A stretch of DNA of 64,000 bases from CAVUNY01 sp963768585 (lineage in GTDB: Bacteria > Chloroflexota > Anaerolineae > Anaerolineales > Anaerolineaceae), in assembly GCA_963768585.1 (NCBI GenBank), contig CAVYIF010000002.1:184308-248307 (forward strand), read 5' to 3'. The translations under genes and the position numbers were made by a program. Of the stretch, positions 1 to 7,251 are shown piece by piece (within the stretch, counting starts at the first letter, position 1; every line of letters starts with the position of its first letter). The notes under the pieces were generated by a model. It searched no databases and had not been told where the DNA came from. It saw nothing but the letters and a program-made list of their open reading frames with translations.

Positions 1-168
1 ATCTTGATTTTCCCTGGGGTGGGAGCCCATTGTTGCAGCCCCAAAAATGATGGTGTCGCCAACACGAACGGTAACGGCGCCACCTGCCTGACCAGCCAGC
101 TTTCCAGTTTCAAACACGACTGATCGGCCGCCTACCTGGGCGGTATAAACTTTTGCTTCGGGTTTCAT
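1..168 (-). CDS. pnp: Polyribonucleotide nucleotidyltransferase (PNPase), N-terminal part, cut by window edge
   Basis: Only the first 56 codons lie in the window; the gene runs off the left edge. PNPase degrades RNA from the 3' end by phosphorolysis and is a core of the degradosome. The translation starts MKPEAKVYTAQ and carries the family's N-terminal pattern of ETGKLAGQAGGAV followed by a VRVGDT strand and a HPRE segment. The ATG at 168 follows a GAGGG-type ribosome binding site. The gene lies downstream of rpsO on the same strand, the classic rpsO-pnp order, but about 1.1 kb of other sequence separates them here. The call rests on the N-terminus and its rpsO context only. Confidence 0.85.
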   Translation of the reverse strand, partial: MKPEAKVYTAQVGGRSVVFETGKLAGQAGGAVTVRVGDTIIFGAATMGSHPRENQD

Positions 169-516
169 ATAATCCCTCTTTTTTTATTCCCACCCGGTTA
201 GGGACTGAAAGCAGCTCAAGACATGATTCTTGACCTGGTTTCAATTCCCAACCAGCGGGTTGCATATTGTCGTAATTGTACCAAGAAATTGGATAGGATT
301 TGTGATGAAAAGCTCGGAAATTGGGTCTAAAATTTAGTCCAATTCTAATCCAAGCAAAGGAATTAATCCAAAAATTCAGTATGATTAATATCCACAAAAT
401 GAAATTGGCATTGCATATATATTTAGTATTATATTGTGTATAATAACAGTTACACATTAACCATGTCCTCTATTCAACAGAGAAATGTCGAAGGTTAGAT
501 CAAATTTGGAGAGGGT
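169..516. other. AT-rich intergenic stretch between divergent pnp and a decayed secreted-protein gene
   Basis: About 350 bases without a supportable gene. The part nearest pnp holds its ribosome binding site. The middle is strongly AT-rich. The right part carries plausible plus-strand promoter elements (listed separately) and a GGAGAGGGT ribosome binding site just before 517. A 115-codon minus-strand reading frame crosses the stretch but has skewed composition and no recognisable motif, so it is not called. Confidence 0.5.
405..444 (+). promoter_or_regulatory. Possible promoter of the decayed secreted-protein gene
   Basis: TTGGCA (405-410) is followed after 16 bases by TATTAT (427-432). A second -10 candidate, TATAAT at 439-444 preceded by TGTG, gives an extended -10. 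Either could drive the gene starting at 517. Confidence 0.4.
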
Positions 517-1209
517 ATGATGAAAAAATTTCGGTGGTTATCTTTTGGCATGATTGGCGGTATTGGCTTGCTGGCCGTGCATTTTGTGGGTCGTATCAGT
601 CAGTAATGCACTGGCTGAACCGGCAAATCCGGCAATGGTCTTTTCAAGCAGACGCCGCGAGGCTCCCTGGCGGGATGAAGGCTGCCAAAGCAGGCACCAC
701 ACAATCGGATGGGACAAGTGATCCGACAAAATCGTCCATCCGATTCTTCGCAGATACGCTGGGCCCCGAATGTGTCTGCCAACCCCGGTGCCGGGAGAGA
801 CTCTGGTTTATTTCACCCCCACCGATAATGATGCAACTGCAACCGTATTATATTTAACGAATACCGACACGGTTGCCCATGTTGTAGCCTTACGAGGGTT
901 TAGTTATAATGGCGTATTGGTGTACTCATTGAATATAAATGTGGGGGCAACCAGTTTTTTGAGGTTGGTAAGCGATTCTGTTGCCTCTGCACCACCACCC
1001 AGTTGGGCAACCCCGGCTCCGATCATCACTAATTTCACTGATTTTACCTATTTTGCGAGCCTTTCCTGCCGAAGGGTGTCAAGGTAGAAGGATATGTCGT
1101 TTTCAACCCTGGCACGGGAATGGTAAATCCGCGCCTCGACCAGGGCGCCATCCCCTTACGCTTCAGCACTGATCCGGCAACGGTTTTTCTGCCGTCGGTC
1201 GCTCACTGA
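517..1209 (+). pseudogene. Decayed gene for a small secreted protein, several frameshifts
   Basis: A good ribosome binding site (GGAGAGGG) precedes ATG 517, and the first codons read as a signal peptide (MMKKFRWLSFGMIGG). The frame then breaks near 577-580. Reading on in the next frame restores a clean cleavage region ending NALAEPANPAM. Further breaks occur before 770, near 808-815 and near 1060-1070. The longest intact block (about 815-1060) encodes a Thr/Val-rich beta-strand pattern with TPTDNDATATVLYLTNT. The final frame ends at TGA 1207-1209 after NPGTGMVNPRLDQG. I do not recognise the family. An extracellular beta-sandwich-like protein is plausible. The number of breaks argues for real decay rather than a single sequencing error. 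Confidence 0.6.
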
Positions 1210-1238
1210 TCACTGGGTATCCCAGTTGGTAAAACTAA

Positions 1239-1268
1239 AGGAGGGCGCATAACGCGCCCTCCTGTTTA
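1239..1268. terminator. Bidirectional rho-independent terminator
   Basis: A 10-bp perfect stem (AGGAGGGCGC / GCGCCCTCCT) with a five-base loop at 1239-1263. It is followed by GTTT on the plus strand and by TTTAGTTTT on the minus strand. It lies between the 3' end of the decayed gene and the 3' end of rpsO and can serve both. Confidence 0.8.
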
Positions 1269-1292
1269 AATTTGGTGATATCGGGATAATGA

Positions 1293-1565
1293 TTATTTGC
1301 GGCGCAAATTGAGCCGTTCGGTGAGCGCCAGGTAGCGCGACATGCTTTTGCTGCGCAGATATGACAGCAAGCGGCGGCGATGCCCCACTAATTTGAGCAA
1401 TCCATGTCGAGAGGATTCATCGTGTTTGTTAATCCGCAGATGGTTTGTGAGTTGAAGGATCCGGGTGGTCATTATAGCTACCTGGACTTCCGGCGAACCA
1501 GTGTCACCTTCATGGGTGGCATAGTCCTTAATTAATTGGGCTTTATTTTCCTTTTGTAAAGGCAT
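1293..1565 (-). CDS. rpsO: 30S ribosomal protein S15
   Basis: The 90-residue product has the S15 length and signature: HEGDTGSPEVQVA near residue 18, the LTNHLRINKHDESSRHGLL rRNA-binding region, and a basic C-terminus (GHRRRLLSYL, then YLALTERLNLRR). S15 binds 16S rRNA early in small-subunit assembly. A GGAGAAG ribosome binding site precedes the ATG. It has its own promoter at 1647-1675 and a strong terminator downstream, so in this genome pnp may need a separate promoter. S15 commonly represses its own mRNA; the roughly 75-base leader could hold such an element. Confidence 0.97.
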   Translation of the reverse strand: MPLQKENKAQLIKDYATHEGDTGSPEVQVAIMTTRILQLTNHLRINKHDESSRHGLLKLVGHRRRLLSYLRSKSMSRYLALTERLNLRRK

Positions 1566-1646
1566 GACGTTTGCTTCTCCTTAATATATTTTGCAGGTCT
1601 CCATACCGGCAGCTTTCACCGCCTGTAGGACCAAGTCAGGACCTGG

Positions 1647-1675
1647 ATTATACCAGAATAATGTCAGACGATCAA
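1647..1675 (-). promoter_or_regulatory. rpsO promoter (TTGATC-N17-TATAAT)
   Basis: On the minus strand TTGATC (1675-1670) and a perfect TATAAT (1652-1647) are separated by exactly 17 bases. Transcription would start near 1640 and give a leader of about 75 nucleotides before rpsO. The promoter overlaps the last codon of the upstream helical-repeat gene. Confidence 0.75.
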
Positions 1676-2547
1676 TCATATGGGAGATGTGATTGTAGCG
1701 CCTGACGCAAACTGTTCTGGTATTCTGGGGGGACATGTGATAACGAAAGTCGGACTAATCGTTGGGTGGTTGGACTGGTGGTCAGCAGTAAAACCTGGCG
1801 TAAAAGATATACGGTCTCTTTGGGAGAATATTTCAAGAGGGCCATCAAGGTTATTTGCATTTCTGCTTGCAGAGCAGATGGGCCAACCTGTAGAATACCA
1901 CTAAATATCCGAAATAAAGGTGGAAAATTTTTAAAGTTTTCATCCTGGGTGGTGATCATAATCGCCTTGAGGGCCATATTCTGGTTGGCATAAGATGGCG
2001 CATTCGCCCAACTTTCAATAAGCATAATCCATAAGTCTGGCGCTTCTCGCCGCAGGCTGCGACCGCTGTTCTTAAGTAAAGCTTCGATGATATATGAGTC
2101 AGTCCTGGGTGTGGCATAGGCCCGAATCCGCTCCAACACCGGTTCCGGGGGATGTAACGGGATTAACCCAAGGATGATAGTCGCCAGTACACGATATTCA
2201 AGCATTGATTCGGCCCACAGCACATCCGCCAGAGCAAAAGCGGCAGCGGGATGCTGTATACAAGATTGGCGCAGTTCCACTTCCAACTGGCGCATGATGA
2301 TCGGTGGAATGTGAAAAGCGGGAGCCATCGTCTCGGGAGGCACAGCCTGTCCGGCCTTAAAGACCCGGTCGGCATAGTATTCAAACAAATCGCGCAAACG
2401 CAGCAAAAAATCTGCTGGCCGGGTGAACTGCCAGACCAGGACATCGATTTGTTGGGCCAGACGAGAAAGTTGGACGGCGGGCATTAGAAAAAATGGGTCT
2501 TTCCTGAATAATTGGAAAGACCCATCCTCTGTGAATTTAATAGGCAC
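1672..2547 (-). CDS. Helical-repeat protein, possibly HEAT/AlkD-like, function unknown
   Basis: I chose the GTG at 2547, which overlaps the end of proS by 11 bases; the longer upstream reading frame is only a shadow of proS. The 291-residue product is almost all alpha-helical by eye, with repeating hydrophobic helices (PAAAFALADVLWAES, RVLATIILGLIPLHPPE, ALKAIMITTQ). It ends in leucine-rich helices (LMALLKYSPKETVYLLRQVL). This resembles HEAT-like repeats as in AlkD-type DNA-glycosylase folds, but I see no catalytic motif. It has no signal peptide or membrane segment. The overlap with proS indicates co-transcription. The function is not known. Confidence 0.75.
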   Translation of the reverse strand: MPIKFTEDGSFQLFRKDPFFLMPAVQLSRLAQQIDVLVWQFTRPADFLLRLRDLFEYYADRVFKAGQAVPPETMAPAFHIPPIIMRQLEVELRQSCIQHPAAAFALADVLWAESMLEYRVLATIILGLIPLHPPEPVLERIRAYATPRTDSYIIEALLKNSGRSLRREAPDLWIMLIESWANAPSYANQNMALKAIMITTQDENFKNFPPLFRIFSGILQVGPSALQAEMQITLMALLKYSPKETVYLLRQVLLLTTSPTTQRLVRLSLSHVPPEYQNSLRQALQSHLPYD

Positions 2548-3985
2548 GGGCGAAATAGACTTTTTGATCGGCTTTTTCACCGCAGACGATACATTTCCCC
2601 TGGCCGCCAGGTTGATCCAGCGGAATGCAGCGCGTGGTTGCTTTGGTATCTTCTTTAACTTTATTTTCGCAATCTTTCGATCCGCACCACCAGGAATATG
2701 CCCACCCGTTTTGAACGGAGGTTCGTAGTTCCTGGTAATCCACAGGATCGAAGATATGCGCATCACGGAAGGCTTTTGCCTTCTCAAACAGGGATGTCTG
2801 AATGATGTCAAGCAGCTCACCGACCTGAGCAGCCAACTGATCAAGCCCAAGGGCGCTCTTACCGGCCCTTCCAGGCTGGTCGCGGCGTGCAGCGGTGACG
2901 ACGTTTTTTTCTACATCTTTTGGACCAATTTCCAGACGCAGAGGGACGCCGCGCATTTCCCAATCGTTAAATTTAAAACCTGGGGTCAACTCGGTACGTT
3001 CATCCACCTTGAGGCGGAAATCGGCAAGCATCTGCCGGACGCGCTCTACAACCGGCATGACTTTGGCTTTTTCTTCATCATTACGGAAGATAGGAACCAC
3101 AACAACCTGAATTGGCGCGAGTTTTGGTGGCAGCACCAAACCCTGATCATCCCCATGAGTCATGATGATGGCCCCTACAAAGCGGGTAGAAAGGCCCCAC
3201 GAAGTCGTCCAGGCGAACTGCTGCTGATTGGTTTCATCGAGGAACTGGATGTCAAAGGCGCGGGCGAAATTCTGTCCAAGAAAATGAGATGTGCCGGCTT
3301 GCAGCGCCCAGGTATTGCCCATCATACCTTCAATGGTATAAGATTGGATGGCACCGGCAAATTTCTCGGTTTCACTTTTACGGCCTGGAATCACCGGCAC
3401 CGCGGCATCGTCAATCGCGAAGCGGGTATAGGTTTCCAGCATACGCAGGGTCTCTTCTTCGGCTTCTTTAGCGGTGGCGTGGGCAGTATGACCTTCTTGC
3501 CAGTAGAATTCCAGGGTGCGCAAAAATAAGCGGGTGCGCATTTCCCAGCGGACCACATTACCCCATTGGTTAATTAACACGGGCAGGTCGCGGTAAGAAC
3601 GGATCCACTTTGAATACATGTAGCCGATAATGGTTTCAGACGTAGGCCGGACGACAAGGGGTTCCTCTAACTTTTCCCCGCCCCCAATTGTAACCACAGC
3701 CAATTCAGGAGAGAAACCCTCAACGTGTTCTTTTTCCTTCTCAAGAAAAGACATGGGGATAAATAATGGGAATGCAGCGTTGACATGCCCGGTGGCTTTG
3801 AAGCGTTGGTCGAGCGCCTGCTGGATGTTTTCCCATAATGCCCATCCGTACGGGCGTACCACCATGCATCCTCGGACAGGCGCATAATCGGCCATTTCCG
3901 TGCGTAGGATCACCTGGTTGTACCATTCAGAATAATTCTCACTGCGCGCAGGCAATTTTTCGGAGTTCGGTTTTTGATCGGTCAT
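2537..3985 (-). CDS. proS: Prolyl-tRNA synthetase, archaeal/eukaryotic (short) type
   Basis: Charges tRNA-Pro with proline. The 482-residue product has class II motifs: motif 2 in the region RWEMRTRLFLRTLEFYWQEG, and motif 3-like GLSTRFVGAIIMTHGDD. It lacks the large editing insertion typical of the standard bacterial enzyme. The C-terminus has a Cys-containing tail (WCGSKDCENKVKED, then CIVCGEKAD) and ends in Tyr, as in the archaeal/eukaryotic-like ProS. I chose ATG 3985 (MTDQKPNSEK) rather than the upstream in-frame ATG at 4024, since the family begins near here. It is followed without a gap by the helical-repeat gene. Confidence 0.95.
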   Translation of the reverse strand: MTDQKPNSEKLPARSENYSEWYNQVILRTEMADYAPVRGCMVVRPYGWALWENIQQALDQRFKATGHVNAAFPLFIPMSFLEKEKEHVEGFSPELAVVTIGGGEKLEEPLVVRPTSETIIGYMYSKWIRSYRDLPVLINQWGNVVRWEMRTRLFLRTLEFYWQEGHTAHATAKEAEEETLRMLETYTRFAIDDAAVPVIPGRKSETEKFAGAIQSYTIEGMMGNTWALQAGTSHFLGQNFARAFDIQFLDETNQQQFAWTTSWGLSTRFVGAIIMTHGDDQGLVLPPKLAPIQVVVVPIFRNDEEKAKVMPVVERVRQMLADFRLKVDERTELTPGFKFNDWEMRGVPLRLEIGPKDVEKNVVTAARRDQPGRAGKSALGLDQLAAQVGELLDIIQTSLFEKAKAFRDAHIFDPVDYQELRTSVQNGWAYSWWCGSKDCENKVKEDTKATTRCIPLDQPGGQGKCIVCGEKADQKVYFARAY

Positions 3986-4047
3986 TAGGTTTATCTTTCC
4001 GGTTAAAAAGTTGAATTCATTCAAAGACGCAGACAGGACTGCGAGGA

Positions 4048-4411
4048 TTAGCCAGGTTGGATCAGGGCGGCAGCTTCTTCAACCGTTGGTCTGGAGCTCA
4101 GCCGCCGCCGCTGTGGATCGCCGATATACGAATCCTGTTCATGGAAAAAGGTTTCAATCATATTCTTCCAACCTTTGCCAACCAGAATAACTGGCCAAAG
4201 AGGGGCAGAGGCGATGATCATCCAGGCAGGTCACCTCGCTGACGTGCCCGCCAGCCAACGCTGCGCCTTTGGATACGACTTCCATTGCTGTGTATCCCCA
4301 GGTAATCACAGTATGCCCGGCCAGCGCCAGCAGGCTGCCTAATTTCAAGGCATCCTGGTAACCTGGTTCACCGGGTTGGGCTGAGGCACCGCCAAATACG
4401 GTTGCTTCCAT
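4048..4411 (-). pseudogene. LOG-family (TIGR00725-like) Rossmann nucleotide-binding protein, broken by an internal deletion
   Basis: The N-terminus reads MEATVFGGASAQPGEPGYQD and GHTVITWGYTAMEVVSKGA, typical of LOG/DprA-like Rossmann proteins, up to about VTC. The frame then runs into a stop at 4154. The family's C-terminus is present in another frame: PVILVGKGWKNMIETF through EEAAALIQPG, ending at TAA 4050-4048. The roughly 50 residues that should lie between, including the PGGxGT motif, are missing. The gene therefore suffered an internal, out-of-frame deletion and cannot make a working enzyme. Full-length relatives are about 170 residues. Confidence 0.7.
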
Positions 4412-4419
4412 GATGATGC

Positions 4420-4734
4420 CTATTTTACTCGATTATCCGGCCAGGTTCTGTGGTAATTCTCATCCAGCTTGGCCAGAACCGCCTGTTCCAGATCAATATC
4501 ACACAACCGGGCTAATTGGAGCAGGTAAAGCGCCACATCCGCAAGTTCTGCGGATAATTCCGTTTTATCCGCAGAACTTTCATCCCATTGAAAGTGCTCC
4601 AGCACTTCGCTGGCTTCCAGAGATAAAGATATGGCGATGTTGCGCGGGGTTTGCTTCTTAGGCGTGTCTGGGCTATACCAGCCCTTGGCGGTGACAAAAT
4701 CTTGCATTGCTTGAGAAAGCTCTTTGATTTCCAT
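4420..4734 (-). CDS. MazG-like nucleotide pyrophosphohydrolase
   Basis: The 104-residue product starting MEIKELSQAM fits the small all-alpha NTP pyrophosphohydrolases (MazG/RS21-C6 type). These hydrolyse (d)NTPs, often dCTP or modified nucleotides, to the monophosphate. The metal-binding pattern EASEVLEHFQW (ExxE) followed by ELADVALYLLQLA (ExxD) is intact. Start 4734 is preferred to the in-frame ATG at 4782 because the domain begins here. It lies nine bases upstream of the broken LOG-family gene on the same strand. Confidence 0.85.
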   Translation of the reverse strand: MEIKELSQAMQDFVTAKGWYSPDTPKKQTPRNIAISLSLEASEVLEHFQWDESSADKTELSAELADVALYLLQLARLCDIDLEQAVLAKLDENYHRTWPDNRVK

Positions 4735-4808
4735 GGCGTTATTATAGCCTGTGCGGGTCATTTTGGTCCGCATTAGGCTCACAAGGATGCCTTGCTGACG
4801 ACTAATAT

Positions 4809-4837
4809 TTGACAGATTATGTGCATGCAGTTATAAT
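4809..4837 (+). promoter_or_regulatory. Consensus promoter of the glycan cluster (TTGACA-N17-TATAAT)
   Basis: Perfect -35 TTGACA (4809-4814), 17-base spacer, perfect -10 TATAAT (4832-4837). Transcription would start near 4844, about 20 bases before the regulator gene. It faces away from the divergent MazG-like gene. No other such match is apparent in the next 30 kb, so it may drive much of the glycan cluster. Confidence 0.85.
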
Positions 4838-4863
4838 TCAGCCCGTTGAATATTGGAAAATAT

Positions 4864-5361
4864 ATGGATCATCCACCAGAGAATGACCGCGAACTCGTAA
4901 TCCTGGAACAAATACAAAAGAATCCAGATGCAACCCAGGCGACATTAGCCACCCAAATGGGGGTTGCTGTAGGGACGATTAACTGGCATATTAAGCGCCT
5001 GGTTGCTAAAGGGTATGTGAAAGTTCGACGCGCTGAGCGACATAAACTGCTTTATATCATCACACCCGAAGGCCTGGCGCTTCGCGCGCATAAGACCCTG
5101 GATTATATCCAAAACTCCTTTCGCTTATATCGACTTGTACGCCAGCGGGTCGTCGACCAGATAGAAAACATCCGCAAGGCAGGTTATCAGAAAGTACGCC
5201 TGGAAGGTGAAGGTGATGTGGCAGATGTTTGCCGGTTAACCTGCATTGAACAAGGGATAGGCATTGTTGAAACCGGGAATGTTCCAGTACTGAAAATCCA
5301 GGAATTGAAGGTGTTCGTGGATTGGAATGATGCCCTACCCAGCAAACAGGCAGAAGATTGA
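4864..5361 (+). CDS. Winged-helix (MarR-like) regulator of the EPS/glycan cluster
   Basis: The product is 165 residues from ATG 4864 (MDHPPENDRE). Residues about 10-70 form a wHTH: NPDATQATLATQMGVAVGTI as the helix-turn-helix, then GYVKVRRAERHKLLYIITPEG as the wing. The C-terminal half has a beta-alpha pattern (GYQKVRLEGEGDVADV, then GIGIVETGN) that may bind a small ligand or mediate dimerisation. Such regulators often open exopolysaccharide loci (compare the EPS-associated MarR-type family). Being first behind a consensus promoter, it may also control its own expression. The DNA target and effector are unknown. Confidence 0.8.
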   Translation: MDHPPENDRELVILEQIQKNPDATQATLATQMGVAVGTINWHIKRLVAKGYVKVRRAERHKLLYIITPEGLALRAHKTLDYIQNSFRLYRLVRQRVVDQIENIRKAGYQKVRLEGEGDVADVCRLTCIEQGIGIVETGNVPVLKIQELKVFVDWNDALPSKQAED

Positions 5362-5371
5362 GGAGGCTGTG

Positions 5372-6328
5372 ATGGAATCCAATCAATTCTGGTCAAGCCG
5401 CAGGGTCTGTGTTACCGGTGGAGCAGGTTTTTTGGGGTCGTATGTTACCCGAAGATTACGCGATCTGGGCGCCAAAGACATTTTTGTGCCGGTTTTTGAC
5501 CAATACAACCTGGTCGATGGTGGCGATATCCGCCGGATGCTGGATGACGCGCGTCCGGATATTATCGTTCATCTCGCTGCTCAAGTGGGTGGAATATTGG
5601 CCAATCGCGAACATCCGGCAGAGTTTTTTTATAACAACCTGATGATGGGCGTTCAATTAATCCACCAGGCCTGGCAGCGCGGGATCGAAAAAGTGGTTGC
5701 CATTGGTACCGTATGCGCCTACCCAAAATTCGCCCGTGTCCCGTTTCTTGAAGAAGAAATTTGGGATGGGTATCCGGAAGAGACGAACGCACCCTACGGT
5801 CTGGCGAAAAAGATGCTGCTGGTCCAATCGCAGGCATACCGTCAGCAGTACGGCTACAATTCCATTTTTCTGCTGCCAGTTAATTTATACGGCCCGCGCG
5901 ACAACTTTGACCCTCAATCATCTCATGTGATCCCGGCATTAATCCGCAGGTTTATCGAAGCAAGTGAAAAAGGGCAACCTGAGGTCGTTGTCTGGGGCGA
6001 CGGGTCCCCTACGCGCGAATTCCTGTTTGCTGCGGATGCCGCCGAAGGAATTTTGCTGGCTGGCGAACACTATAATTCTTCTGATCCGGTGAATCTGGGA
6101 TCGGGAAGCGAAATTTCCATCAAGGATCTGGCTGAATTAATTGCCAGATTAACCGGATATACCGGCCGTTTAATCTGGGATTCCAGCAAACCTAACGGGC
6201 AGCCGCGGCGGTCGCTAGACACTTCCAAAGCTGAACGATACTTTGGCTTTAAAAGTCATACTTCCTTTGAAGAGGGTTTGCAGCAGACGATAACCTGGTA
6301 CCAGCATCACCGAAAACTTGAGCCATGA
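5372..6328 (+). CDS. fcl: GDP-L-fucose synthase (GDP-4-keto-6-deoxymannose 3,5-epimerase/4-reductase)
   Basis: Short-chain dehydrogenase of the extended type, 318 residues. It converts GDP-4-keto-6-deoxy-D-mannose to GDP-L-fucose with NADPH. Visible features are the nucleotide-binding CVTGGAGFLGSYV near residue 13, GGILANREHPAEFFYNNLMM typical of Fcl, the catalytic Tyr-Lys in NAPYGLAKKM, and NLYGPRDNFD plus the SSHVIPALIRRF substrate region. An AGGAGG ribosome binding site precedes ATG 5372. The stop overlaps the next start (ATGA). The partner dehydratase gmd is not in the window, so GDP-fucose supply needs a gene elsewhere. Confidence 0.92.
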   Translation: MESNQFWSSRRVCVTGGAGFLGSYVTRRLRDLGAKDIFVPVFDQYNLVDGGDIRRMLDDARPDIIVHLAAQVGGILANREHPAEFFYNNLMMGVQLIHQAWQRGIEKVVAIGTVCAYPKFARVPFLEEEIWDGYPEETNAPYGLAKKMLLVQSQAYRQQYGYNSIFLLPVNLYGPRDNFDPQSSHVIPALIRRFIEASEKGQPEVVVWGDGSPTREFLFAADAAEGILLAGEHYNSSDPVNLGSGSEISIKDLAELIARLTGYTGRLIWDSSKPNGQPRRSLDTSKAERYFGFKSHTSFEEGLQQTITWYQHHRKLEP

Positions 6329-7185
6329 TAACAACGACGACAAAGAATGAGGCCCCAACAGTCTATATCCACCCAGCCCGAGGGTGGATTGGGCTTAATC
6401 TTGCCGATTTGTGGGCCTACCGGGAATTAATTTATTTTCTAACCTGGCGCGATGTTAAGGTTCGTTATAAACAAGCCGTCCTGGGAGTTGGCTGGGCAAT
6501 TATCCAACCCTTGATGACTATGGTGATTTTCACCGTTATTTTTGGCGGTTTTGCTAAATTACCCCCGGATGCCGGCATGCCGCAATCCTGGTATCCGGTA
6601 TTCAGCTATGCCGGACTCTTACCCTGGGGATTATTCCAGAATGCGCTCCAACGTTCGGGGGTCAGTCTGGTGGGCAGTGCAAATTTGCTGACGAAAGTTT
6701 ACTTTCCCCGCCTGATCATTCCAATTGCCGCAGTTGGGGCCGGTCTGGTGGACTTCATGATCTCTTTTCTGATCATGGGAGGATTGATGATCTATTTCCA
6801 GGTGCCCTTTTCCTGGAACTGGTTGTGGCTGCCGCTGCTTATTGTGTTTGCGCTGATGACGGCTCTGGCCATTGGTTTGTGGCTCTCCGCGCTGAATGTC
6901 CAGTACCGGGATGTTCAGCATATGATCCCCTTTCTGCTGACCGTCTGGATGTACGCTTCACCGGTGGCTTATTCTATCGATATTATCCAGGTTTCACCCT
7001 TCTGGCGGATGGTATATGGATTAAATCCGATGGCGGGCGTGATCCAGGGCTTTCGTTGGGCGCTGTTGGGAAGCAGTCCGCCGGATGGGTTGATGGTCGT
7101 TTCCGTAATTGTGGTGATTGTTTTATTGGTTTCCGGTTTATTCTATTTCCGGCGGATGGAGCGGAATTTCGCCGATACCGTGTGA
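6325..7185 (+). CDS. ABC-2 type polysaccharide exporter, membrane subunit (Wzm/TagG-like)
   Basis: The 286-residue protein has about six hydrophobic segments. After a short cytosolic N-terminus it shows the family pattern LTWRDVKVRYKQAVLGVGWA near residue 40, then IIQPLMTMVIFTVIFGG, and later LNVQYRDVQHMIPFLLTVW and YGLNPMAGVIQGFRWALLG. These are the ABC2_membrane features of lipid-linked glycan exporters (Wzm, TagG, RfbA types). It overlaps fcl by four bases and pairs with the ATPase immediately downstream. Together they would flip a completed glycan, or a glycan-lipid, across the cytoplasmic membrane. Confidence 0.92.
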   Translation: MITTTTKNEAPTVYIHPARGWIGLNLADLWAYRELIYFLTWRDVKVRYKQAVLGVGWAIIQPLMTMVIFTVIFGGFAKLPPDAGMPQSWYPVFSYAGLLPWGLFQNALQRSGVSLVGSANLLTKVYFPRLIIPIAAVGAGLVDFMISFLIMGGLMIYFQVPFSWNWLWLPLLIVFALMTALAIGLWLSALNVQYRDVQHMIPFLLTVWMYASPVAYSIDIIQVSPFWRMVYGLNPMAGVIQGFRWALLGSSPPDGLMVVSVIVVIVLLVSGLFYFRRMERNFADTV

Positions 7186-7251
7186 CCCGGGTAATCTGAA
7201 GACCCGGAGAGTTTATTCATACATTAATGAAACAGATTGGCATTCATAAAT

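Noticed and set aside
110..457. 115-codon minus-strand open frame in the AT-rich gap
   Set aside because: No recognisable motif, skewed composition, and it overlaps the pnp start and its ribosome binding site.
2756..3529. 257-codon plus-strand open frame opposite proS
   Set aside because: It is entirely antisense to the clear proS coding sequence and resembles no family I know.
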